From assembly GCF_004346095.1 (NCBI RefSeq), contig NZ_SLZV01000012.1:1-64000 (forward strand): a stretch of DNA of 64,000 nt, read 5' to 3'. The position numbers were made by a program, and so were the translations under genes. This stretch comes from Faecalimonas umbilicata. GTDB lineage: Bacteria > Bacillota > Clostridia > Lachnospirales > Lachnospiraceae. The notes below the pieces were generated by a model. That model worked only from the letters and a program-made list of their open reading frames with translations. It was not told the origin of the DNA and searched no databases. Below are positions 24,957 through 33,964 of this stretch, in pieces; position 1 is the first letter of the stretch; each line of letters opens with the position of its first letter.

Positions 24957-26198
24957 TCAGATTGGAAATGTAACTGTGATCCAAAGTGATCTTCCATCCT
25001 CTGTAAATGCACTGATCTTTCCCCTATGTGCGGATACTGTAGCTGCTGCAATGGAAAGTCCCAGTCCATATCCCCCTGTTTCCGAATTGCGTGACTGATC
25101 TGTTCTGTAAAAGCGGTCAAACAGATGTTCCAGTTGTTCTTTTCCTATTTGATCTGTCGTGTTATAGACCGACAGACAAATTTTGCTTTTTTGCTTTTTC
25201 AGCCGTAGAAAAATATTTCCTCCTTCCTCAGAATATTTAACTGCGTTGTCCAACAGGATACTAAAAAGTCTTTCAATCGCTTTCTCCTCCCCTTTCATCT
25301 GAAGGGACGGTTCGATTTCCCCTTCCAGATATTTCTTCTGAAGCTTTGCAGGGGCCTGAAAAGCAGCAAGTGCCTGTTCTGCCATATCGGAAATTTGGAT
25401 TTCTGTCACAAATTCTTTTTTCTCTTCTTCCATACGTGCAAGAAGAATCAGGTCATTGGTCAAAGCTGCCATCCTCTCCGTCTGCATCTGAATATCCCGA
25501 AGCCATTCACTTTCTCCATGATCCATCTCTAGCACTTCAGCATCTGCCTGTATGATCGCAAGCGGAGTTTTCAATTCATGCCCTGCATCGGTAATAAACC
25601 TTTTCTGTTTTTCATAAGTCTCTGAAAAAGGTTTCACTATGCGTGCCGACAAAAAGATAAGTAAAATCAGTACTGCCGCAAGTCCCAACACAGAAACTCC
25701 AACCGCTGTCACGACAAAATTTCGAAAAGTAGACAAATTTCTTCTGCAATCCAGAAAAACAATTCTTCTTTGCTCCCCACTTTGAAATACTTTGTAGCGG
25801 TAGTCCTCGACAAACCCACTCAGAGTTCCGCTCTCCCACACCGCCATTCCATATTTCATCGCAGTACTGCTGTCGATCATGGCAATCTTTCCAGTATCAG
25901 ATGCAAGCACTTCTCCCTTTTGGTCTAGAAGAACCGAAAAATATCTCGACTCATATGGAAGCTCTGGAGACAGAAAAGGATCATTATCCACCGGGGCTTC
26001 TTTCTTTTTTTTCTCTGCAAAGAGATCTGTCTGAGGAAACCTTCCTTCATTTTCTCCGAGTACTTCCAACACTCGATCAGCATCTTCCACAATTTTTTTA
26101 TAGTTTATCCCACCGATTACACCCTCGATGCAGAGCAGTACAGCAAGAAGTGACAACATCGATGCTGCAATCAATTTCATCCGCAGTTTCCCGATCAT
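24957..26198 (-). CDS. Sensor histidine kinase with extracytoplasmic domain
   Basis: 413 residues. Helices at 9-30 and 162-184 enclose an external sensor domain of about 130 residues (contains PFLSPELPYESRYFSVLLDQ), unlike the other kinases in the window. Then a HAMP-like linker, TDAGHELKTPLAII (phosphorylated His207), and a HATPase domain with ILLDNAVKYSEEGG and GGYGLGLSIAAATV; the usual DNG of the G1 box reads YNTTDQIG, a weak version. It overlaps the regulator stop by 4 bases. The VTC operon follows on the same strand after a terminator and a promoter with regulator-like repeats. Confidence 0.9.
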   Translation of the reverse strand: MIGKLRMKLIAASMLSLLAVLLCIEGVIGGINYKKIVEDADRVLEVLGENEGRFPQTDLFAEKKKKEAPVDNDPFLSPELPYESRYFSVLLDQKGEVLASDTGKIAMIDSSTAMKYGMAVWESGTLSGFVEDYRYKVFQSGEQRRIVFLDCRRNLSTFRNFVVTAVGVSVLGLAAVLILLIFLSARIVKPFSETYEKQKRFITDAGHELKTPLAIIQADAEVLEMDHGESEWLRDIQMQTERMAALTNDLILLARMEEEKKEFVTEIQISDMAEQALAAFQAPAKLQKKYLEGEIEPSLQMKGEEKAIERLFSILLDNAVKYSEEGGNIFLRLKKQKSKICLSVYNTTDQIGKEQLEHLFDRFYRTDQSRNSETGGYGLGLSIAAATVSAHRGKISAFTEDGRSLWITVTFPI

Positions 26199-26869
26199 TT
26201 CAGTTCCTCCAAAGAGTATCCTGCATTTCTCGTCGCCCGGATCTGAATATCTGCATCGAGGGAACTAAGTTTTTTCCTCAAATTGGAAAGATATACCCAG
26301 ACAACATTGAGTTCCGCCTCACTGTCATATCCCCAAATTTTCTCAAAGAATCGCTCGGAGGAAATTAAATGTCCTGGGTTACTCATAAGAAATTCCATCA
26401 TCTGATACTCTTTATTCGCAAGCCTGATACTTCCTTTTGGTGTGGTCAATTCAAATGTCGCTCGATCCAGTGTTACATTTCCCGCTTTCAGCTGTGAATC
26501 TTCCGATTCCATTTGTACTCTTGTCATTGCCCGCAGCCGTGCCAACAACTCTTTTGCGTGAAAGGGTTTTGTCAGATAATCATTCGCTCCCGCATCAAGT
26601 CCCTCTACCTTATCATCAACTTCTCCTTTTGCTGTCAACAGCAAAACCGGAATCTTACTTCCTTTTTTTCGAATCTCCTTTAAAACAGTCAATCCATCCT
26701 TTTTCGGCATCATAATATCAAGAATAATCCCATCATAATTACCGGCTGCCATATATTCCAGAGCCGCTTCCCCGTCATAGACTGCATCTACCGAATAATT
26801 GCTTCTCTCCAAAATCGCCTTCAGCGCCTTTGCCAGTGCCTTTTCATCTTCTGCAAGTAATAACCGCAA
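26195..26869 (-). CDS. OmpR-family response regulator upstream of the VTC operon
   Basis: 224 residues: receiver with E7, D8, phosphoacceptor Asp51 (IILDIMMPKKDG), LTAKGEVDDKVEGLDAGAND and TKPF; winged helix LANKEYQMMEFLMSNPG with the ending QIRATRNAGYSL. Starts 74 bp downstream of spoIVA. The motif TTAAG-N6-TTTAG before it resembles the repeat before the VTC gene, which supports autoregulation and control of that operon; the DNA binding itself is inferred. Confidence 0.9.
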   Translation of the reverse strand: MRLLLAEDEKALAKALKAILERSNYSVDAVYDGEAALEYMAAGNYDGIILDIMMPKKDGLTVLKEIRKKGSKIPVLLLTAKGEVDDKVEGLDAGANDYLTKPFHAKELLARLRAMTRVQMESEDSQLKAGNVTLDRATFELTTPKGSIRLANKEYQMMEFLMSNPGHLISSERFFEKIWGYDSEAELNVVWVYLSNLRKKLSSLDADIQIRATRNAGYSLEELK

Positions 26870-26901
26870 TGTCTGTTCCCTCCTTTGATTTCTGTCATGT
26901 T

Positions 26902-26917
26902 CTAAATTCTAACTTAA
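26902..26917 (-). promoter_or_regulatory. Direct repeat before the response regulator gene
   Basis: On the minus strand TTAAG (26917-26913) and TTTAG (26906-26902) lie 11 bp apart with TAGA between, matching TTAAG-TAGA-TTTAAG before the VTC gene apart from small shifts. A matching -10 box is not clear. Confidence 0.4.
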
Positions 26918-26943
26918 CAAAAACCGCCGGAAAAATCAATGTG

Positions 26944-28416
26944 TCAAATAATAATACAAACCATTCCCCCATTGCTGTCATTGACAATCTTCTGCATGGA
27001 ATCCTGAAGCTTCACTTGACTTTCGTCGGTGATTTTTGTAATCTTCCCACGGATTCCATCTGTGACAAGTTCCTCGATCGATTTGCCGAAAATATTTGTA
27101 TTCCAAATTCCCTCTGCTGATGCGCTCGTCTCATTGATATAGCGCACAAGATCCTCTGCCTGTTTCTCACTTCCTACGATTGGTGCAATCTCTGTCTCGA
27201 TATTTGCACGGATCATATGGATGGACGGCGCTTCTGAATGAATCTTTACGCCAAACTTACTGCCCTGTTTGATGATAACTGGTTCTTCCAGATGGATTTC
27301 CTCCCTCTTCGGTGTGACAACCCCATATCCTTTGAGGCGCACAGCATCCATCGCGTCTTTGACCTGCTCATACTCTTCTTTCATTTGGGCAAGTTTTTTC
27401 ATCGTTCCAATCAACTCATATTCTCCGCCGATCTTCGTTCCAGTCAGCTCACTGAGCAGTTCATAATAAAATGTCTCTGCCAGTTCCATCCGAATCTTCA
27501 CTTTTCCGGTATCCATCTGAATCTCATCAATCTTGACCTCTTCAATGTAAGGACTATCAATCTTTGGCAGTCCGTCCGCTGCATTCCGGATTGTCTGAAG
27601 CCCGGCCATGATTTCTTTTACATGTACGAGCAGATCTGCCTTGATCTTATGATCCATCGGCAGCATCTCCACCCATTTTGGTATGTAAAATTCCACCTCT
27701 GCAATTGGAAATTCAAATAAAATCTGTCGGATAATATGATGGATGTCATCTTCCCGAAGCTGTTCGCAATTGACCGGAAGTGCACTGACTCCATATTTTT
27801 CTTCAATAGATGCAGCAAGCTTTTTTGTCTCTTCACTATATGGCTTCTGTGTATTGACAAGCACAATGAACGGTTTCCCGATCGACTGCAGCTCTCGAAT
27901 CGTCTTTTCCTCCGGTGCAACGTAACTCTCCCGCTTTAGCTCCCCAAAACTCCCATCCGCCGTTACTACAATCCCGATCGTTGCATGTTCATGGATCACC
28001 TTCTTTGTTCCGATGGTCGCAGCTTGTGTAAATGGGATTTCATGGTCAAACCATGGTGTCTTCACCTGCCGCTCCGCATCATTTTCCATATACCCGGTTG
28101 CCCCCTCCGCCATATAGCCGACACAGTCGATCAGTCTCACTTTTGCCTTCACATCCTGTGAAAGCTGGATCTCTGCCGCCTCCTTCGGGACAAATTTCGG
28201 CTCTGTTGTCATAATCGTCTTCCCTGATGCAGACTGTGGCAGTTCATCTCTCGTCCTCGCCCGACTGTTTGCATCGGTCATATTCGGCAGTACGAGCAAG
28301 TCCATAAATCGTTTGATAAAAGTTGATTTTCCAGTACGCACCGGTCCTACAATGCCCAGATAAATTTCCCCATTTGTCCTTGCCTCAATGTCTTTGTATA
28401 AATGAAACGTCTCCAT
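26944..28416 (-). CDS. spoIVA: Stage IV sporulation protein A
   Basis: 490 residues, the usual length. N-terminal TRAFAC-like ATPase with Walker A GPVRTGKST and the segment RTRDELPQSASGKTIMTTEP; the middle and the C-terminal domain end in GGMVCIII, the conserved hydrophobic tail that docks on SpoVM at the forespore membrane. SpoIVA polymerises by ATP hydrolysis to form the basement layer of the spore coat. The gene follows the der-plsY-gpsA block as in many Clostridia, though here an oppositely oriented FNT gene is inserted between. It shows that the host can form endospores. No convincing sigma-E promoter was resolved upstream. Confidence 0.97.
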   Translation of the reverse strand: METFHLYKDIEARTNGEIYLGIVGPVRTGKSTFIKRFMDLLVLPNMTDANSRARTRDELPQSASGKTIMTTEPKFVPKEAAEIQLSQDVKAKVRLIDCVGYMAEGATGYMENDAERQVKTPWFDHEIPFTQAATIGTKKVIHEHATIGIVVTADGSFGELKRESYVAPEEKTIRELQSIGKPFIVLVNTQKPYSEETKKLAASIEEKYGVSALPVNCEQLREDDIHHIIRQILFEFPIAEVEFYIPKWVEMLPMDHKIKADLLVHVKEIMAGLQTIRNAADGLPKIDSPYIEEVKIDEIQMDTGKVKIRMELAETFYYELLSELTGTKIGGEYELIGTMKKLAQMKEEYEQVKDAMDAVRLKGYGVVTPKREEIHLEEPVIIKQGSKFGVKIHSEAPSIHMIRANIETEIAPIVGSEKQAEDLVRYINETSASAEGIWNTNIFGKSIEELVTDGIRGKITKITDESQVKLQDSMQKIVNDSNGGMVCIII

Positions 28417-28518
28417 AAGAATACCCCCTTGCTATGCTGATACAATCTATGCAAAAAAAGCCAGTTTTAGAATCTCCGCTATTCTATTTATTTTTTTCTT
28501 TTTCCTAAAGCATTTTTA

Positions 28519-28527
28519 TGCTATAAT
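28519..28527 (+). promoter_or_regulatory. Extended -10 promoter of the FNT gene
   Basis: TGC-TATAAT (28519-28527) with no good -35 box, about 30 bp before ATG 28558. The bases GCATTTTTATGC just before it form a small inverted repeat. Confidence 0.5.
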
Positions 28528-28557
28528 ATTGCGGAATAACTACAAACGAGGTGAAAC

Positions 28558-29169
28558 ATGAATATTTTGACAACATTAAAAAAATCTATCATCGGAGGAT
28601 TTCTGATCGGCTTTGGCGGAACTGTCTACTTAAATATGGACAATAAGATCGTCGCTGCATTCCTCTTCGGTCTCGGACTGTTTACGATCATCAATTTCGA
28701 GTTGAACTTATATACCGGTAAGATTGGCTATCTCTCAAAAGAGAACTGGAAAGAAATACTTCTGACACTGATTGGTAATTTCATCGGTACCAACCTCTTT
28801 GCGTTTCTCGTACTTCAGACACGCCTTGCAGGAAAATTAAAAGAAGCAGTTGCTCCGGCCGTGGAACTAAAATTGTCTGACAATCTGTTAAGCACATTCA
28901 TCCTTGCGATTTTCTGTGGAATACTGATGTCCATTGCAGTCGGAACCTTTAAAAAGCTTCCAAATATTTTAGGAACTCTGGCCGTCTTTTTGTGCGTGGC
29001 AGTCTTTATCCTCGCCGGATTTGAACACTGTGTAGCGAACATGTTCTTCTTCGCACTCTCAAGTTCTCCGGCAGACTATCTTCTGACACTGCTCGTGGCA
29101 ATTGCCGGAAACAGTCTTGGCGGAATCGCATTCTACAGACTGACAAAGATAAAAGAAGCTGAAGCCTAA
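28558..29169 (+). CDS. Short formate/nitrite transporter (FNT) family protein
   Basis: 203 residues with six hydrophobic helices. NLYTGKIGYL corresponds to the conserved loop of the first FNT half and FEHCVANMFF to the second signature (usual GFEHSVANMF), keeping the central pore His. The protein is some 50-70 residues shorter than FocA/NirC, lacking the long N-terminal part and a C-terminal tail. FNT proteins are pentameric channels for formate, nitrite or hydrosulfide; the substrate here is open. It is transcribed rightward between two leftward genes and ends at a strong terminator. Confidence 0.85.
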   Translation: MNILTTLKKSIIGGFLIGFGGTVYLNMDNKIVAAFLFGLGLFTIINFELNLYTGKIGYLSKENWKEILLTLIGNFIGTNLFAFLVLQTRLAGKLKEAVAPAVELKLSDNLLSTFILAIFCGILMSIAVGTFKKLPNILGTLAVFLCVAVFILAGFEHCVANMFFFALSSSPADYLLTLLVAIAGNSLGGIAFYRLTKIKEAEA

Positions 29170-29234
29170 ATAAGTTGATCGCACCTGTGACCGGGCTTTC
29201 CCTGATCAGGTCATCCCTATATCCGGTACAACGA

Positions 29235-29295
29235 AAAACTCCTTCTCGTCAAGAAATGAATTGCTTTTCATTTTCTTTTGACGAAAAGGAGTTTT
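29235..29295. terminator. Long bidirectional terminator between FNT and gpsA
   Basis: AAAACTCCTTCTCGTCAA (from 29235) pairs with TTGACGAAAAGGAGTTTT (to 29295), extended inward by AAATGAA/TTCATTT. T-rich sequence follows on both strands, so it can end both convergent genes. Confidence 0.8.
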
Positions 29296-29366
29296 ATTTT
29301 ATTCAGGATTCCACTGCTGACTAAAAACAGTTTGAAATCCTTTTTCTCTTTCAATATTCAAATATC

Positions 29367-30380
29367 TTATGCTTCCCACGGCAGATCCGAATGTTCTGTC
29401 TTTCCATCTCGGAGCATCAGTTCTTTTACCGCCTCTGCCGCGCTCTTTCCTTCAAAGAGAACTGCATTGACCTGCTCAATGATCGGCATCTGCACTTCAT
29501 ATTTCTGTGCAAGCTTTACGGCTGCCTTTGTAGAATAGACACCTTCCACAACCATCTGCACTTCATCCATCGCCTGCTGCATCGTCCTTCCCTGACCGAT
29601 CAGATAACCTGCTTTCCGATTCCGGCTGTGCACACTTGCACAAGTCACAATCAGATCTCCGATTCCGGTCAGTCCGGTGAAGCTCTCGATCTTTCCACCC
29701 ATCTTCACCCCGAGGCGTGCGATCTCTGCAATTCCTCTCGTGATCAGAGCAGCCTTCGTGTTATCCCCGTATCCAAGTCCATCGGCAATTCCGGCAGCAA
29801 GCGCAATGACATTTTTCAGCGAGCCGCCAAGCTCGATCCCGAGAATATCCGGGCTTGTATAGACACGAAAGACTTCATTCATAAACATCTTCTGAAGATA
29901 TTCGGCAGTCTCTTTTGTACGCGCCCCTACGACACAAGTCGTCGGAAGACATCTTCCGACTTCTTCCGCATGGCTCGGACCGGACAATACCGCCACATCC
30001 GCCTGTGGAATTTCCTGCTCAATCTGCTCAGAAAGTGTCATCAGTGTGCTTTCCTCGATTCCCTTTGCCACATTGACGATTTTCTGTCCTTCTTTCACAA
30101 ACGGAGCCATCTTCTTTGCAGTTGCCCTCGTAAACGGAGAAGGCACCGCAAGCACCATGAAATCCTGATCTGTAATTGCTTCCTGAATCTCATTGGTAAA
30201 TTTCATCGTCTGCGGAAGTTTCACTCCCGGCAGCTTGCTTTTGTGCTCCCGCTCACGATCAAGCATCTCCACCTCTGCCTGATCGATCGACCATACCGTC
30301 ACATCATGCCCGTTTTTATCCAACAGTAATGCAAGTGCTGTTCCCCAGCTTCCTGCGCCCAATACTCCAGCTTTTGCCAT
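29367..30380 (-). CDS. gpsA: NAD(P)-dependent glycerol-3-phosphate dehydrogenase
   Basis: 337 residues. N-terminal Rossmann motif GAGSWGTALALLL, the segment KGIEESTLMTLSEQ, SGPSHAEEV, and the catalytic-domain segment LGGSLKNVIALAAGIADGLGYGDNTKAALITRG with the active-site Lys. It reduces dihydroxyacetone phosphate to sn-glycerol-3-phosphate for phospholipid synthesis, the substrate of PlsY, whose gene lies 2 bp upstream on the same strand. Confidence 0.97.
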   Translation of the reverse strand: MAKAGVLGAGSWGTALALLLDKNGHDVTVWSIDQAEVEMLDREREHKSKLPGVKLPQTMKFTNEIQEAITDQDFMVLAVPSPFTRATAKKMAPFVKEGQKIVNVAKGIEESTLMTLSEQIEQEIPQADVAVLSGPSHAEEVGRCLPTTCVVGARTKETAEYLQKMFMNEVFRVYTSPDILGIELGGSLKNVIALAAGIADGLGYGDNTKAALITRGIAEIARLGVKMGGKIESFTGLTGIGDLIVTCASVHSRNRKAGYLIGQGRTMQQAMDEVQMVVEGVYSTKAAVKLAQKYEVQMPIIEQVNAVLFEGKSAAEAVKELMLRDGKTEHSDLPWEA

Positions 30381-30382
30381 AA

Positions 30383-31030
30383 TCAGTCCTCCTGTTTCTT
30401 CTTTGCACCAAACTTATTTTCCGTTCCATTTAACAGTCTTTTGATATTTGCCCTATGCTTATAAAATGCAGACAACATTAAAAAGACTGCGATCGCATAC
30501 ATCTCATACAGATGTGCCTGAGAAAGTCCAAATCCTCCGCGCTGTCCATATACAACAACCTCTACAACAAACAGCACAACAATTGTAAGAGATCCCAGAG
30601 AAACATATCTGGTAATTCCGACGATTACCCAGAAAACGATTGCCGCGATCAGCATCATCATCGGATTTGTCGCAAAAATCAACCCTGCGGTCGCCGCAAT
30701 CCCCTTTCCGCCCTTAAATTTTAAATAGAACGGATAGTTATGTCCGAGCACAGCGCCCATTCCTGCATACATGGAAAGAAGTGCTAATTCCTCCGGGTAA
30801 GCCTGACTATAAAGTATATGTACGATCCACACTGCCAGCACACATTTTAAAAAATCTCCGAGAAACGTGATCATTCCCGCTTTCCATCCTAATGTCCGCA
30901 GTGTGTTTGTCGTTCCGGCGTTACCGCTTCCATGCTGCCTGATGTCAATATGTTTCCATTTTCCATAGAGATACCCCGTCTGCAACAGCCCGCAGACATA
31001 TCCTATGATCACACAGACCAAACGTTCCAT
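30383..31030 (-). CDS. plsY: Acyl-phosphate:glycerol-3-phosphate acyltransferase
   Basis: 215 residues with five membrane helices. Three PlsY motifs are present: GSGNAGTTNTLRTLG, GHNYPFYLKFKGGKGIAAT (with the conserved His and Gly-Gly-Lys-Gly) and the third segment near the C-terminal helices (SAFYKHRANIKRLLNGTE). It makes lysophosphatidic acid from glycerol-3-phosphate produced by GpsA, encoded next. Two bases separate it from der. Confidence 0.97.
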   Translation of the reverse strand: MERLVCVIIGYVCGLLQTGYLYGKWKHIDIRQHGSGNAGTTNTLRTLGWKAGMITFLGDFLKCVLAVWIVHILYSQAYPEELALLSMYAGMGAVLGHNYPFYLKFKGGKGIAATAGLIFATNPMMMLIAAIVFWVIVGITRYVSLGSLTIVVLFVVEVVVYGQRGGFGLSQAHLYEMYAIAVFLMLSAFYKHRANIKRLLNGTENKFGAKKKQED

Positions 31031-31032
31031 AA

Positions 31033-32361
31033 TTATCGGTCTTTCTCCTTTCTCTCGCGGATAAAGAATTTTAACGAGGTTCCCTTAAATCCAAACGCCT
31101 CGCGGATCTTATTTTCCAGATAGCGTGTGTAAGAGAAGTGCATCAGTTCCTTATCGTTGACAAAAATGACGAAGGTCGGCGGCTTTACTGCCACCTGCGT
31201 AATATAGTAAAGTTTTAGTCTCTTTCCTTTATCTGACGGCGGCTGCTGCATCGCAACGGCTTCCATCATAATCTCATTGAGTACTCCGGTCGAAATACGA
31301 AGTGTCTGATTCTCCAATACCATATCGATCATATCGAACAGTTTTGGAAGGCGCTGCCCCGTCTTCGCAGACACATACATGATCTCTGCATACGGCATGT
31401 ATGACAATACCTGACGGACATTCTTTTCATACTCATACATCGTCTTGTCATTTTTCTCAATGGCATCCCATTTATTTACAATAATAATCACACCTTTGCC
31501 GCGCTCATGAGCGATTCCGGCAATCTTGGCATCCTGCTCTGTGACACCTTCCACCGCATCGATCACAACTAAGACGACGTCTGCCCGCTCCACAGCTGTC
31601 ACCGTACGGATAATACTGTATCGTTCCAGTTCTTCTTTGATTTTATTCTTTCTACGAAGTCCTGCTGTGTCGATGAAGACATATTCTTTTCCATTCCATG
31701 TAATCTCTGTGTCGATGGCATCTCTTGTCGTTCCTGCAATATTGGAAACGATCACACGGTTCTCTCCGACCAGCTTATTGATGATCGAAGATTTTCCTAC
31801 ATTCGGCTTTCCGACAATCGCGATCCGAGGTCTCTCATCCTCTTCTTCCTCTGCAGAATGCTCCGGAAAATGTGCAGCGACTGCATCTAGCATATCTCCC
31901 AGTCCAAGTCTTGAGGATGCAGAAATCGGGATTGGATCTCCGATTCCCAGATTGTAAAATTCATACACATCTGCCATCAGCTTCTGGAAGCTATCCACCT
32001 TATTGACAACTAATACGACCGGCTTTCCAGAACGGCGCAGCATATCTGCCACTTTGGAATCCGAATCCTGAAGTCCTTGTCTGACATCCGTAATAAAGAT
32101 GATCACATCCGCAGTATCAATCGCAATCTGTGCCTGCTCTCTCATCTGTGCAAGAATGATATCCTTGCTGTCCGGCTCGATCCCGCCTGTGTCAATCAGT
32201 GTAAATTCCCGATCAAGCCATGTTACTTCTGCATAAATTCTGTCCCTTGTGACTCCCGGCGTGTCTTTCACGATGGAAATCATCTCTCCTGCCAGCGCAT
32301 TGAATAATGTAGATTTCCCTACATTCGGTCTTCCTACGATGGCAACTACTGGTTTACTCAT
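31033..32361 (-). CDS. der: Ribosome-associated GTPase Der (EngA)
   Basis: 442 residues with two tandem G domains, GRPNVGKST and [13 protein letters not shown] and DTAG switch II motifs, NKVD and NKWD specificity motifs, and the C-terminal KH-like domain ([15 protein letters not shown]...). Der helps 50S ribosomal subunit maturation. An acidic linker ([13 protein letters not shown]) separates the G domains. It stands 62 bp downstream of the DUF512 gene. Confidence 0.97.
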   Translation of the reverse strand: MSKPVVAIVGRPNVGKSTLFNALAGEMISIVKDTPGVTRDRIYAEVTWLDREFTLIDTGGIEPDSKDIILAQMREQAQIAIDTADVIIFITDVRQGLQDSDSKVADMLRRSGKPVVLVVNKVDSFQKLMADVYEFYNLGIGDPIPISASSRLGLGDMLDAVAAHFPEHSAEEEEDERPRIAIVGKPNVGKSSIINKLVGENRVIVSNIAGTTRDAIDTEITWNGKEYVFIDTAGLRRKNKIKEELERYSIIRTVTAVERADVVLVVIDAVEGVTEQDAKIAGIAHERGKGVIIIVNKWDAIEKNDKTMYEYEKNVRQVLSYMPYAEIMYVSAKTGQRLPKLFDMIDMVLENQTLRISTGVLNEIMMEAVAMQQPPSDKGKRLKLYYITQVAVKPPTFVIFVNDKELMHFSYTRYLENKIREAFGFKGTSLKFFIRERKEKDR

Positions 32362-32423
32362 AGTTTCACTCCTATATCTGTCTTATTTTATTATTTTCTT
32401 TTGTCTTTGTTCTGACAAGTCAC

Positions 32424-33740
32424 CTATATCTTCTCATCCAGAACTGCTTCGATGAGATCTTGTCCGCTTGATTTTACAATATCTATCTGCACTTGTAAAG
32501 CCTCTTTCAGCTGATCTAAGGTAACATCATCAAGAAATACTTCTTCGCCGTTTCTTAACATACAGCACGGCAGAAGCAATCTGCTTCCAAGCGGTCTGCC
32601 AGAAAGCTGTGCCTTCAGATCCTGCCCGGTGATCAGTCCCGCTACAGTGATCAGCTCTCCAAAGAAATCATTTCGAATCTCATAGAGATGGACAATCACA
32701 TTTGGATATTTTGTCTGAAGTGTCTCGATCATTCTTTTTAAATACGGATACGCAAGTTTTCCGGTTGCCAGGGAAATCTCTGTCTCTCTGTCATCCCCGG
32801 ACAATTGCTCAAATGCCTCCTGAAACTCGTTCTGCAAAAGTCTTGTAGTGCCGACTCCGTTTTCCAGCTGAAGGTAACCGTCGTAACGCTCTTCCTCCGG
32901 CATCTCCTCCCCGGCAAGAATGTACCATTCATCTCCTGCATGGATAAAGTGTGTTCCATATTCCTCATAGATTTTCTTCTGCCAGCGGTGAATGATCGCA
33001 AGCACTTCCTTCGCCTCTTCTTTTGTAAATGGCTCCAACGGATACAGTCCGTCGCGGAATTTTGTCAATCCAACCGGAACGACCGATACACTCTGCAAAT
33101 GTGGCAGATATGCCGTCATATCACGAATACTCCGCTCCAGCTCCTCGCCGTCATTGATTCCTTTACAGAGCACGATCTGCCCATTCATCGTGATGCCGCC
33201 CTCATAGAGTGTCTGTACCTTCTTCAGTGCATCCCCCGCAAACCGGTTGTGCAGCATCTTACACCGCAGTTCCGGGTTCGTTGTATGAAAGGAAATATTA
33301 ATCGGCTCCAGATGATACTGTACAATCCGGTCAATATCATGATCACTCATATTTGTCAGCGTGATGTAATTTCCCTGCAGGAAGGAGAGTCTGGAATCAT
33401 CATCTTTAAAATAAAGTGTCTCTCGCATTCCTTTCGGCATCTGATCAATGAAGCAGAACATACATTTATTTCTGCAGGAACGATACTCGTCCATCAGCCC
33501 CTGCTCAAACTCGATGCCCAAATCTTCCTCATAGTCCTTCTCAATCTCCAGCTCCCACTCTTCTCCGTCCGGCTTCTCGATCAGAAGTACAAGTTCTTCG
33601 TCATTTACAAGATAATGGTAATCAAAAACATCCTCGATTTCCTTGTCATTGATACTGATCAGGCAGTCCCCCGGCTCCACGCCAAGTTCCCACGCAATAC
33701 TTCCGTCCTCCACGGAACGGATGATATGTCTATGTTTCAT
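32424..33740 (-). CDS. DUF512 radical SAM-like protein with PDZ domain
   Basis: 438 residues. N-terminal PDZ-like segment (IIRSVEDGSIAWELGVEPGD), then CRNKCMFCFIDQMPKGMR, a Cys-x3-Cys-x2-Cys iron-sulfur motif, followed by a TIM-barrel-like domain (HTTNPELRCKMLHNRFAG) and a C-terminal DUF512 part. It is widespread next to der in Clostridia; its reaction is not established. ATG 33740 (MKHRHIIRS) follows GGAGAAG; the frame is open to 33770. Confidence 0.88.
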   Translation of the reverse strand: MKHRHIIRSVEDGSIAWELGVEPGDCLISINDKEIEDVFDYHYLVNDEELVLLIEKPDGEEWELEIEKDYEEDLGIEFEQGLMDEYRSCRNKCMFCFIDQMPKGMRETLYFKDDDSRLSFLQGNYITLTNMSDHDIDRIVQYHLEPINISFHTTNPELRCKMLHNRFAGDALKKVQTLYEGGITMNGQIVLCKGINDGEELERSIRDMTAYLPHLQSVSVVPVGLTKFRDGLYPLEPFTKEEAKEVLAIIHRWQKKIYEEYGTHFIHAGDEWYILAGEEMPEEERYDGYLQLENGVGTTRLLQNEFQEAFEQLSGDDRETEISLATGKLAYPYLKRMIETLQTKYPNVIVHLYEIRNDFFGELITVAGLITGQDLKAQLSGRPLGSRLLLPCCMLRNGEEVFLDDVTLDQLKEALQVQIDIVKSSGQDLIEAVLDEKI

Positions 33741-33901
33741 ATTGTCTTCTCCTAATTCTACTACTTCCAAACAAATACCGCCTGTATTTCGTCAAAATTT
33801 TTACATCTCTTTCGAAACATGCGTTTTCTGCCATATTTGTTTCTGGCTTCCTTTTATCATACTAGATTTTTAAGGAAAAAGCAATTTTTTACACCTCTTT
33901 C

Positions 33902-33930
33902 TTGCCCCACAGATCAAAAAGTGATATAAA
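33902..33930 (+). promoter_or_regulatory. Promoter of prs
   Basis: TTGCCC (33902-33907) and TATAAA (33925-33930) with a 17-bp spacer. The open frame extending to the TTG at 33902 therefore includes promoter DNA and is not the real start. Confidence 0.65.
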
Positions 33931-33964
33931 TGAAATGTCAATAAATTTTTTAACGGAGGCCATT

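Noticed and set aside
26944-28416. A sigma-E promoter for spoIVA
   Set aside because: Two GCATA-like boxes lie upstream, but their spacing is too short for sigma-E, so I do not list a promoter.
29391-30329. A 312-residue + strand frame
   Set aside because: Antisense to gpsA; low-complexity residue use and no family motif.
32805-33755. A 316-residue + strand frame
   Set aside because: Antisense to the DUF512 gene, which has clear iron-sulfur motifs on the other strand.
33902-33964. N-terminal extension of the PRPP synthetase frame to a TTG at 33902
   Set aside because: The bases contain the -35 and -10 boxes of the prs promoter and no ribosome site; the ATG at 33965 has GGAGG properly placed.
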